Source: RYN-417 sp043743105 (GTDB taxonomy: Bacteria > Patescibacteriota > Saccharimonadia > Saccharimonadales > JACDBH01). From it: a stretch of 25,498 bases of DNA. Where the stretch lies: positions 1 to 25,498 of the forward strand of contig JAYTXD010000024.1 in the NCBI GenBank assembly GCA_043743105.1, read 5' to 3'. Numbering within the stretch: the first letter of the stretch is position 1; each line of letters begins with the position of its first letter. Below, in pieces: positions 1 to 5,720 of the stretch. The position numbers were made by a program, and so were the translations under genes. The notes beneath the pieces were generated by a model that saw nothing but the letters and a program-made list of their open reading frames with translations, was not told where the DNA came from and did no database searches.

Positions 1-147
1 GCAGAATGCAGGCCCGAAACCCTCCTTGGTGTACCACACTTTCATTTATAAAAGTTGGAACATATAAAAACTATACGATAATCCTTTCAAAATTGTTCGT
101 ATCAAGTTCGGGCAGAGATTACTCTAGTTATTAGCTGTACTGTTGTG

Positions 148-408
148 CTACTTATAAAGCTCATTATGGGTGCCAGCCGCTACGATGAGAGCAGTGTCTT
201 TATTGACAAGTCGGTAATGCAGACGTAGATTATCGTCGGCTGTAATTGAGCGATAGTTAACCCATTTGTCTCTTAAAGGGTGACTACGTAAACTATCGTG
301 CATAGGATTTTCCGTAAATAACTCAATAGCATCCGTGACTAGCTGCTTTTGGGACTTTGAGAGCTTTGTAAATTGTTTAGTAAAGCTGGCCTGAAATTTA
401 ACTTTCAT
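148..408 (-). CDS. RelE/YafQ-type toxin (putative mRNA interferase)
   Basis: An 86-residue basic protein with the RelE/ParE-superfamily layout: an N-terminal strand and helix (FTKQFTKLSKSQKQ), then NPMHDSLRSHPLR and a beta-rich C-terminal half containing the family-typical LRLHYRLV and ending AAGTHNELYK. YafQ/RelE toxins cleave mRNA on the ribosome and are held inactive by the antitoxin. The start codon overlaps the stop of the upstream antitoxin gene by four bases (ATGA), so the pair is translationally coupled and antitoxin is made first. The superfamily and TA role are well supported by family pattern, size and order. The exact subfamily (YafQ, RelE or ParE-like) and the cleavage activity are inferred, because catalytic residues vary in this superfamily. 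Confidence 0.85.
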   Translation of the reverse strand: MKVKFQASFTKQFTKLSKSQKQLVTDAIELFTENPMHDSLRSHPLRDKWVNYRSITADDNLRLHYRLVNKDTALIVAAGTHNELYK

Positions 409-680
409 AAAGATTTAAGGTAAGCTACAACCTCTTTACTATTCATAGCTTTAGTCATATTCTTGTTAGCTTTTAAATCTTCCTCTACTTGCTCCATGAT
501 TTTTACAAGATAGGGAGTCGGTTCAAGCTGAGTGCTTAATACAACTTTTCGGTCTCTTAGCATTTGTCTAATCTGTGCGTTCATAATAACACTTACAGGC
601 ACCCCTAATTCAGCTGCAAACTCTTGAATCTGCTGTTTGGTGGCGGGGTCAGTCTTAATATTGATAATCGTCTTAGTCAT
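405..680 (-). CDS. RelB/DinJ-type antitoxin
   Basis: A 91-residue protein starting MTKTIINIKTDPATKQQIQE, the ribbon-helix-helix N-terminus of RelB/DinJ antitoxins (a beta strand that pairs in the dimer and reads DNA), followed by AAELGVPVSVIMNAQIRQML as the two RHH helices. The C-terminal part (EQVEEDLKANKNMTKAMNSKEVVAYLKSL) is the toxin-wrapping tail and resembles the DinJ C-terminus. It neutralises the toxin encoded 4 bases downstream and, with it, should autorepress the operon through the inverted repeat between its -35 and -10 boxes. The ATG at 680 lies 6 bases after the -10 box, so the mRNA should be leaderless; no Shine-Dalgarno sequence is present. Confidence 0.85.
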   Translation of the reverse strand: MTKTIINIKTDPATKQQIQEFAAELGVPVSVIMNAQIRQMLRDRKVVLSTQLEPTPYLVKIMEQVEEDLKANKNMTKAMNSKEVVAYLKSL

Positions 681-686
681 GCATAC

Positions 687-715
687 ATAGTATTACTATT
701 GTATGTACCAGTCAA
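687..715 (-). promoter_or_regulatory. Toxin-antitoxin promoter with internal operator
   Basis: On the minus strand TTGACT (715-710), 17-bp spacer, TACTAT (692-687), then 6 bases and the antitoxin ATG. The near-perfect inverted repeat CATACATAGTA / TACTATTGTATG (683-706) fills the spacer and covers the -10 box. This is the expected position for autorepression by an RHH antitoxin-toxin complex. The spacing to ATG implies a leaderless transcript. Confidence 0.7.
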
Positions 716-803
716 GCATAACAGAAACGCCCAAGTACTGCTTTGCCAACTTTACTTCCTTGATAATACTTACACTAATCCCGTAATACTCTGTACGTAA
801 TAC

Positions 804-945
804 GTCGGGTAGGTGGTTCCAAAGTTAGGACCGGTCCTTGTGACCGGTCCTAACTTTGGAAGTCCTGTGGTTCGAACACCCAAACCAAAAAGGTCCGGGT
901 GAAACATGCCTGTGGCATGTTGCAAGGTAATCTACTGGTACCGAC
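804..945. other. Multi-hairpin intergenic segment, possible structured RNA
   Basis: This gene-free stretch contains nested complementarity. GTCGG (804-808) can pair with CCGAC (941-945), and GTAG (809-812) with CTAC (932-935). Inside are a 20-bp perfect hairpin (817-861), CACCC/GGGTG (877-881 with 897-901) and AACATGCC/GGCATGTT (903-910 with 914-921). Together these would fold as a closed multi-branch domain on either strand. No known RNA family (tmRNA, SRP RNA, RNase P, 6S) was recognised. The pairings are seen in the sequence; that it is a transcribed RNA is inference. Confidence 0.35.
817..861. repeat. Perfect 20-bp inverted repeat with 5-base loop
   Basis: TTCCAAAGTTAGGACCGGTC (817-836) is followed by CTTGT and its exact reverse complement (842-861). 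No U-tract follows on either strand, so it is not a standard intrinsic terminator. It lies between the TA promoter and the remnant gene at 962-1077. Confidence 0.9.
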
Positions 946-961
946 ATTAGAATCAAGAAGA

Positions 962-1077
962 TTAAAACAGAACTTTTAACCCTAAATTTTCACTAAGACC
1001 TGGCGAAGTTTTTGGATTTGTGCTCTTTAGCCATTCTTCAAGATCACTGGAAAATGTTTTTTTATTATTACTTTCAT
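962..1077 (-). pseudogene. Frameshifted N-terminal gene remnant (weakly ExoD-like)
   Basis: Downstream of the Nudix gene on the minus strand, an ATG at 1077 opens three bases after the Nudix stop and runs into an A7 tract (plus-strand T7 at 1057-1063). The ATG frame stops soon after. If the tract had one more A, the frame would continue as KKTFSSDLEEWLKS, then NPKTSPGLSENLGLKVLF and a stop at 962. This composition is protein-like and resembles the first helix of ExoD-type membrane proteins. Either a small gene has been disrupted by a homopolymer slip, or a larger gene was cut off when the adjacent palindromic segment arrived. The family assignment is tentative; a sequencing error at the homopolymer is possible. 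Confidence 0.35.
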
Positions 1078-1080
1078 TTA

Positions 1081-1521
1081 TTAAAGACTAATGGCTTCTT
1101 TAGCAAAGCCCTTCTTAATACCCTTTATAATTGCTTCCTGCAACCGCGGAGTTCTAAACGGAAGCGTAGCAAAACTTTTTTTATCGGCCCACTGCGGACG
1201 GTGTATGTTTGTGTTCAGCTTGTTTAGATGCGCTTCTTCGGATGTGTCTTGCAGTGATATGTCATCATGCGACGCAACCTCACATAAATATATGTACTGT
1301 TCGTTATATGGCGGTTGATGGTATTCAACATACACAAGGCGTGCTCGTGTAATGACTAAGCCTGTTTCTTCCTTAACTTCACGCAGTAGGGCGTCCTCTG
1401 GTGTCTCTTCATCGGTTGCGCGTCCTCCTACTAAGGTGTAGTACTGACTGCCCTGCTTATTGCGGTACATAACCAGTATTTTGCCGTTCTCAATAATTAT
1501 TGCACGTGATGCTTTGCCCAT
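1081..1521 (-). CDS. Nudix hydrolase
   Basis: A 146-residue protein with a complete Nudix box GX5EX7REVKEETGL (GGRATDEE...LLREVKEETGL, about residues 32-55), the Mg2+-binding loop-helix that hydrolyses nucleoside-diphosphate-linked substrates. It starts MGKASRAIIIENGKILVMYRN, the usual first strand of the MutT fold, and length matches single-domain family members. The substrate cannot be told from sequence. The -10 box TATAAT ends 7 bases before the ATG and no ribosome-binding site is present, so it is likely translated from a leaderless mRNA made independently of the upstream CAP gene, whose stop lies only 32 bp away. Confidence 0.9.
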   Translation of the reverse strand: MGKASRAIIIENGKILVMYRNKQGSQYYTLVGGRATDEETPEDALLREVKEETGLVITRARLVYVEYHQPPYNEQYIYLCEVASHDDISLQDTSEEAHLNKLNTNIHRPQWADKKSFATLPFRTPRLQEAIIKGIKKGFAKEAISL

Positions 1522-1528
1522 AATGCCT

Positions 1529-1534
1529 ATTATA
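1529..1534 (-). promoter_or_regulatory. -10 box of the Nudix gene (leaderless)
   Basis: TATAAT on the minus strand, 7 bases before ATG 1521. No clear -35 box is visible at 17-18 bp upstream. Confidence 0.5.
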
Positions 1535-1553
1535 CATTAATTTATATTCGAAT

Positions 1554-2495
1554 TTAGGCTTTTTGTTTCATAGTGAACTGTCTAAATTTATAAAAATAAC
1601 CACAAAAAGTAACAATTATGGCCAGCTTAAGCGTGCTTTCCGGTCCAGAATTTGGTAATTTCTTGGGAGCCGTAGCCTGACGATTTGTTGGAGATGTAAC
1701 AGGCTGCGCTGAAGGTCGAGCCGATTCTTCAGTTTTACTATTGGTCGTAATAGATGCAGTAGGCACGACAACTGGCGTCGCTGCCACAGGCACTACTGGA
1801 GATGTAACGGCACTGACTTCGGGCACTAGTACTGTAGTTGGAGGTCGCGTAGGAGCTGGAGCCGGTGTTGGTTGCGTCGGTACCTTCGCTACAGGAGCTG
1901 GAGCCGGTGCGTTATAGGTAACTTCTCCATCAATTCTATCTGCGAATACTTGTACGACAATTATAAGATCCTTATTTATTCCGCCGTGCTCTACCCAACC
2001 AAAACCTACCATCTTATATCCATCTAACATCATATTGGCGTGATGCCCGGGGCTATTTAACCAAGCACCAATTACCGAAAGGTTGTCATCGCCTAAATCA
2101 CTAGATCCTATAGCACTACCTGCCCGATAAAGATTTTCGCCAATATATCCAGTAGGGCTAGACAGACCAATACTGGTTACGGTGGCGCTTAACTGTTGCA
2201 CGCCATTATATACATGTGCAAAATAGTTATTTGCACTCATGTGTTCTGCTCGGGCCTTTGCAACCGCAGATAACTTATCACTAAACGCCAGAGGTTTGTG
2301 ACCCTCTGCGCCTCGGTACCAATTTGTTATATCTGTCAATCCGCTAGTTGTAAGCCCTGTTACTGTAGCTGCTTTTACTGTTACTGATGTTGAAACGAAT
2401 ATTTTTAAAGTTACTGCGCTGATTATAAGTAGCACTATCATGTGACAAACAATCGGCTTCCACCAATGCTTGCGAGCGAGAGAATTTATGGACAT
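1554..2495 (-). CDS. CAP/SCP (YkwD-like) domain surface protein with LPxTG-type sorting signal
   Basis: A 313-residue secreted protein. Residues 1-42 hold a hydrophobic signal segment (IVCHMIVLLIISAVTLKIF) ending AA. The CAP domain spans about 50-195, with the family signatures LSAVAKARAEHMSANNYFAH, GENL (119-122) and SPGHHANMM (148-156); the CAP-cavity histidines are present. A proline/alanine-rich linker (PAPAP repeats, about 195-275) probably spans the wall. The C-terminus is a sorting signal: LPNSG (280-284), a hydrophobic stretch (LAIIVTFCGYFY) and a basic tail, so it is a predicted substrate of the sortase at 14112-15056. CAP proteins of the YkwD type are common in spore-formers and CPR; their function here is not known. 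Start supported by GAGG about 8 bases upstream. Confidence 0.88.
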   Translation of the reverse strand: MSINSLARKHWWKPIVCHMIVLLIISAVTLKIFVSTSVTVKAATVTGLTTSGLTDITNWYRGAEGHKPLAFSDKLSAVAKARAEHMSANNYFAHVYNGVQQLSATVTSIGLSSPTGYIGENLYRAGSAIGSSDLGDDNLSVIGAWLNSPGHHANMMLDGYKMVGFGWVEHGGINKDLIIVVQVFADRIDGEVTYNAPAPAPVAKVPTQPTPAPAPTRPPTTVLVPEVSAVTSPVVPVAATPVVVPTASITTNSKTEESARPSAQPVTSPTNRQATAPKKLPNSGPESTLKLAIIVTFCGYFYKFRQFTMKQKA

Positions 2496-2534
2496 AATAG
2501 TATCCTCAAGATATCAAAAACTTAATATATTAAT

Positions 2535-2563
2535 ATTATATATGTGAATGTACTTTTATACAA
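2535..2563 (-). promoter_or_regulatory. Promoter of the CAP protein gene
   Basis: On the minus strand TTGTAT (2563-2558), 17-bp spacer, TATAAT (2540-2535). Transcription would start about 30 bases before the ATG at 2495, leaving room for the GAGG ribosome-binding site. Confidence 0.6.
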
Positions 2564-2585
2564 CTTTGTTATACTCAGTACACTT

Positions 2586-2717
2586 ATGCTTACTTTCGAA
2601 GGATACTTCACGCGAGATACTCTGGTTAATGGGACTTTCACAAAATCTGAAAATATTCTTAGTAGTAACTGTTATAGCCCCAAAAAGACAAATACGCTGG
2701 TTTGGGGGGGGCTATAG
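2586..2717 (+). other. Possible 43-aa ORF in the CAP-tRNA-His intergenic region
   Basis: ATG at 2586 opens 43 codons beginning MLTFEGYFTRDTLVNGTFTK, faintly like one MORN-type repeat, and ends TAG at 2715-2717 just past a run of eight G (2704-2711). A TATACT box lies about 10 bases upstream and no ribosome-binding site is seen. The 3' part coincides with the hairpin at 2673-2716, so coding and structured-RNA explanations compete. It may be a gene remnant. The rest of the 2496-2828 interval holds only the promoters listed. Confidence 0.25.
2673..2716. other. TATAGCCCC hairpin sharing motifs with the element at 22065-22162
   Basis: TATAGCCCC (2673-2681) pairs perfectly with GGGGCTATA (2708-2716); CCCCAAA can also pair in a shifted register with TTTGGGG (2701-2707). 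The loop carries CAAAAAGACA (2681-2690) and AGACAAATACGC (2686-2697). Near-identical blocks occur in the hairpin upstream of pilB. Confidence 0.4.
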
Positions 2718-2766
2718 CTCATAAACATCCGTGACTTTACTTTTGCATATCATTAGGTTGAAAACA

Positions 2767-2795
2767 TTGATTTAAGTTGCTTTGTCACGTATAAT
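2767..2795 (+). promoter_or_regulatory. Promoter of tRNA-His
   Basis: TTGATT (2767-2772), 17-bp spacer, TATAAT (2790-2795); the tRNA begins 33 bases after the -10 box. Confidence 0.7.
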
Positions 2796-2828
2796 CACCC
2801 CTGTTCTTGTTATAGCCAGGCTACATAA

Positions 2829-2906
2829 GGTGCCTTTAGCTCAGCTGGTTAGAGCGGCGGTTTGTGGTACCGCAGGTCGTGGGTTCGAGCCCCATAAGGC
2901 ACCCCA
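2829..2906 (+). tRNA. tRNA-His (GTG)
   Basis: Complete cloverleaf. Acceptor GTGCCTT (2830-2836) pairs with AAGGCAC (2896-2902). An extra G at 2829 faces C73 at 2903, the G-1:C73 pair diagnostic of tRNA-His. The anticodon arm is GCGGT-TTGTGGT-ACCGC with anticodon GTG, and the T loop is TTCGAGC. CCA is encoded (2904-2906). Confidence 0.97.
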
Positions 2907-2946
2907 AATATAATTTCCCTCAATCTTATGAGGGAAATTATATTTG
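2905..2946 (+). terminator. 18-bp hairpin directly after tRNA-His
   Basis: CAAATATAATTTCCCTCA (2905-2922), loop ATCTTA, then its exact reverse complement (2929-2946). It starts within the tRNA CCA and has only a weak T-rich 3' flank, so it is a probable terminator or 3'-processing structure for the tRNA transcript. The AT-rich stem also reads symmetrically on the other strand. Confidence 0.6.
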
Positions 2947-2996
2947 AACTCATGTTCATATTTACCCTGGGAACAAGCGATTTTGCGTAAGTCCAG

Positions 2997-3018
2997 TATA
3001 ATATACGTAAGAAAAAGG
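2997..3018 (+). promoter_or_regulatory. -10 box and ribosome-binding site of the metal ATPase
   Basis: TATAAT (2997-3002) is followed by AAGGAG (3013-3018) 8 bases before ATG 3027. No convincing -35 box is seen. Confidence 0.5.
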
Positions 3019-3026
3019 AGCTCTAC

Positions 3027-4871
3027 ATGTTAAAAAAAATGGTTAAGTTTTTTCGTGATTACAAACATTTTGGGCTCGTAACTATTACTGCTCTTATTAG
3101 CCTCGGGCTTGATATCGGTGGTATTGATACAGCTGCTCACTGGATCCTTGGCACTACCGCCATCCTCAGCGCCCTTCCACTACTGTATGGTATGATCCAA
3201 GATTTGCGAGATGGCAAATACGGCATCGACATTTTAGCTGCAACCGCTATCATTACATCAGTAATTTTGCACGAATATTGGACCGCTATCATCATCGTCT
3301 TTATGTTAACTGGTGGTGAGTCATTAGAAGATTACGCCGAAAAACGTGCCCGCGTAGAGCTTGATTCACTCCTCAACCGCGCGCCTAAAAAAGCGCATAT
3401 TTTACGTGGCCGTAAAGTGGTCGATGTTGCTGTTAAAGAAATTCGTGTTGGTGATAAAGTCATTATAAAACCAGGCGAAATTGTGCCAGTTGATGGCGTC
3501 ATTGTAGATGGCGAAAGTAGTTTGGACGAATCAAGCCTTACAGGCGAAAGCCTCCCGATTGATAAAAAAAAGGGTGACCAACTCATGAGTGGCGCGCTTA
3601 ATATGGAAGGTGTTATGACCTTACGGGCTACCCACACGGCCGAAGATAGCCAATACGAACAAATCATTAAACTAGTCAAAAACGCTGCTAGTACCGAGTC
3701 ACCTTTTGTACGATTGACTGACCGTTATGCTGTGCCATTTACAATAATTTCTTTTGCTATTGCTGGTACTGCCTGGGCAATAAGTGGCCATGCTCTGCGA
3801 TTCTTGGAAGTCATTGTCGTGGCAACACCATGCCCCCTATTACTAGCTGCACCAATTGCGCTTATTAGTGGTATGAGCCGCGCCGCCAAACACGGAATTA
3901 TCATCAAGACTGGTTCTGCCCTCGAACGTCTTGCTGAGGTAAAAACCATTGCATTCGACAAGACTGGCACATTAACGCATGGCAGACCTATTGTTGACAC
4001 TATTACTACATTTAAGCCTTTTACAAAAGACGATATTCTTGCTAATGCCGCGTCGCTTGAGTTGGGGTCTAACCATATTTTGGCACTAGCCATTGTGGAT
4101 GCTGCCCGTGGCAAAAACCTGCATCTTCCTAAGGCTAAGATGCTCCGCGAACAACCAGGACACGGGCTGAGTGGCAAAGTAGGTAAATATAACATATTGG
4201 CTGGTAAGTTTAGCTATCTTATGGAGCAGGGCGTCGCCTTCCCTGCGAGCTTTACTCCTAATGACATAAAAACGACTGTTACGCTCGTGGCGATTGATGG
4301 TAAGCTTGCCGGTTACATAAGCTTTAGCGATGAACTACGTGCCGAAAGCAAGCCAATGCTCGAACGCCTCCGTAAGCTTGGGATTAAGAAGTTCTTGATG
4401 GTTACAGGTGACAATAAAGCGGCTGCATTGATGATAGCTAAAAAGCTTTCGATTAGTGAAGTTGTAAGCGAGGCATTGCCTGCAGATAAGGTTCGTGCAC
4501 TTGAAGAAGTTACTCCTCGCCCTGTTGCATTTATTGGAGATGGTGTTAATGACGCGCCCGTCCTCACTGCCTCAGATGTGGGTATCGCCCTTGGCGCTAG
4601 AGGGTCTACTGCTGCTTCTGAATCGGCGGATGTGGTTATTATGCTCGATGATATTGGTCATGTTGCAAAGGCTGTCGAGATTGCTAAAAATACCTTTAAA
4701 ATTGCCAAGCAAGCTATCTTAGTTGGCATCGGTATGAGCATCATATTACAGCTCGTGTTCTTTACGGGTAAGTTTAGGCCAGTTATTGGTGCTGCGCTCC
4801 AGGAGATTGTTGATGTATCAGTGATATTTATTGCTCTGCGCGCGCATGGCAGTTTCCGCAGAAAACCCTAA
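3027..4871 (+). CDS. Heavy-metal-translocating P1B-type ATPase
   Basis: A 614-residue membrane ATPase that should export a transition-metal ion using ATP. In order: membrane helices in the first ~100 residues without any N-terminal CxxC metal-binding domain; actuator domain with TGES (172-175); metal-coordinating ATPCPL in the transmembrane core (266-271); phosphorylation site DKTGT (D311); nucleotide-binding domain; MVTGDN (458-463); hinge GDGVNDAP (504-511); and C-terminal helices. The usual SEHP nucleotide-domain motif is replaced by SNHI (348-351): the histidine stays but the proline is lost. CPL rather than CPC, CPS or SPC makes the metal hard to predict. A good ribosome-binding site (AAGGAG) fixes the start. 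The 3' end overlaps the stop codon of the convergent kinase gene, so no terminator lies between them. Confidence 0.92.
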   Translation: MLKKMVKFFRDYKHFGLVTITALISLGLDIGGIDTAAHWILGTTAILSALPLLYGMIQDLRDGKYGIDILAATAIITSVILHEYWTAIIIVFMLTGGESLEDYAEKRARVELDSLLNRAPKKAHILRGRKVVDVAVKEIRVGDKVIIKPGEIVPVDGVIVDGESSLDESSLTGESLPIDKKKGDQLMSGALNMEGVMTLRATHTAEDSQYEQIIKLVKNAASTESPFVRLTDRYAVPFTIISFAIAGTAWAISGHALRFLEVIVVATPCPLLLAAPIALISGMSRAAKHGIIIKTGSALERLAEVKTIAFDKTGTLTHGRPIVDTITTFKPFTKDDILANAASLELGSNHILALAIVDAARGKNLHLPKAKMLREQPGHGLSGKVGKYNILAGKFSYLMEQGVAFPASFTPNDIKTTVTLVAIDGKLAGYISFSDELRAESKPMLERLRKLGIKKFLMVTGDNKAAALMIAKKLSISEVVSEALPADKVRALEEVTPRPVAFIGDGVNDAPVLTASDVGIALGARGSTAASESADVVIMLDDIGHVAKAVEIAKNTFKIAKQAILVGIGMSIILQLVFFTGKFRPVIGAALQEIVDVSVIFIALRAHGSFRRKP

Positions 4872-5512
4872 GTAATATTAGTAAGTTTTACTAATAGCAA
4901 AAAGCCGAGCGGTAGTAATATATTGTCGGTTCCGTAGCCACTCACATTTTCTAAAGCTGTCATAGCTAATGGAATTACTGCTAGCAGCATCAGTAAGTGG
5001 CTTGACGCATGTACCATACCTACTGTGATAATAAGTACTACCACCAAGATAGAGCTAATAAAAAACGTAAGCGTGCCTATTGGTGTTTTATAATGATCGA
5101 AAAGCTTGTACCTATGTTTACCATAATGCGTGCCTACCACTGCAGCAAGCCCGTCAGCTAGTGCTACCTGGAGAATCGCGCCCACAAATATCCACTTGTT
5201 CGGCCTAAAAAGCGACGCTATGAGTATTCCGAAGCCAAATAATATATCGCCCCAACTCTTGCGCGTGATGGCATGAATGGCGTGAAAAAGAGGCGTGTAC
5301 CGATTTAGCAGATTTGCAGCAATAAACCCAATTGCTAAGATACTAACCCAGCCGTAGCTAACCAAAAAAGGCAAAAACGCGATAAAGCTGCCAGCCATTA
5401 TATGGACAAACTTTCGTGCAAACTCCCCACGGATACAAGCCTTACGCCACAAAAACTCAGAAAGTACTAGCATCAAAATAATCGCACCTGCTGCACATAT
5501 AGCGTTAATCAT
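4868..5512 (-). CDS. CTP-dependent dolichol/phytol/diacylglycerol kinase-family membrane protein
   Basis: A 214-residue polytopic membrane protein with motifs of the SEC59/DGK1/VTE5 family (COG0170): FARKFVHIMAG near residue 32, ALADGLAAVVGTHYGKH in the middle, and KTPIGTLTFF. The end VSGYGTDNILLPLGFLLL matches the family's (E)N...G.DN.L.P motif. Members phosphorylate a polyprenol, phytol or diacylglycerol with CTP. In a CPR bacterium, salvage of undecaprenol or of host-derived lipid alcohols is plausible, but the substrate is inferred. Its stop TAG shares bases with the stop of the convergent metal ATPase gene. No obvious ribosome-binding site precedes the ATG at 5512. Confidence 0.85.
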   Translation of the reverse strand: MINAICAAGAIILMLVLSEFLWRKACIRGEFARKFVHIMAGSFIAFLPFLVSYGWVSILAIGFIAANLLNRYTPLFHAIHAITRKSWGDILFGFGILIASLFRPNKWIFVGAILQVALADGLAAVVGTHYGKHRYKLFDHYKTPIGTLTFFISSILVVVLIITVGMVHASSHLLMLLAVIPLAMTALENVSGYGTDNILLPLGFLLLVKLTNIT

Positions 5513-5580
5513 TAATGAGTATTATATGCCTAATAAGCGGCCCGGACCTACCGGACTTCATGGTTTTACTGCATTACACG

Positions 5581-5609
5581 TATACAACAGAGGTAAGAAT
5601 TGCTATAAT
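5581..5609 (+). promoter_or_regulatory. Promoter of tRNA-Pro
   Basis: TATACA (5581-5586), 17-bp spacer, TATAAT (5604-5609), with the tRNA starting 35 bases later. The -35 box is weak (4 of 6). Confidence 0.55.
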
Positions 5610-5643
5610 GTCTGGGTTATCTTCCCATAAGTTTTAGTTTTAA

Positions 5644-5720
5644 CGGGGTGTGGCGCAGCTGGCTAGCGCGCGCGGTTTGGGACCGTGAGGTCGTAGGTTC
5701 GAATCCTATCACCCCGACCA
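5644..5720 (+). tRNA. tRNA-Pro (TGG), integration target
   Basis: Complete cloverleaf. Acceptor CGGGGTG (5644-5650) pairs with CACCCCG (5710-5716). The anticodon stem CGCGG/CCGTG encloses loop TTTGGGA with anticodon TGG, and the T arm is GTAGG-TTCGAAT-CCTAT. Discriminator A and CCA are encoded (5717-5720). The 3' end (CCGACCA, 5714-5720) is repeated at 9353-9359 and marks the left junction of an inserted element. The recombinase stop codon lies inside the tRNA on the opposite strand. Confidence 0.97.

Noticed and set aside
817..861. Integron attC site, because GTTAGGA and TCCTAAC occur in the palindrome
   Set aside because: The core-site order and bulge pattern of attC are absent, the stem is perfectly paired, and no tyrosine integron integrase is present.
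862..886. tRNA-like 3' end (GGTTCGAAC...ACCA) after the 20-bp palindrome
   Set aside because: The T-stem does not pair (position 61 would be A) and no acceptor, D or anticodon arm can be built upstream.
2704..2711. Run of eight G as a phase-variation switch
   Set aside because: Frames for seven, eight or nine G all reach a stop shortly afterwards, so a length change would not turn a gene on or off.
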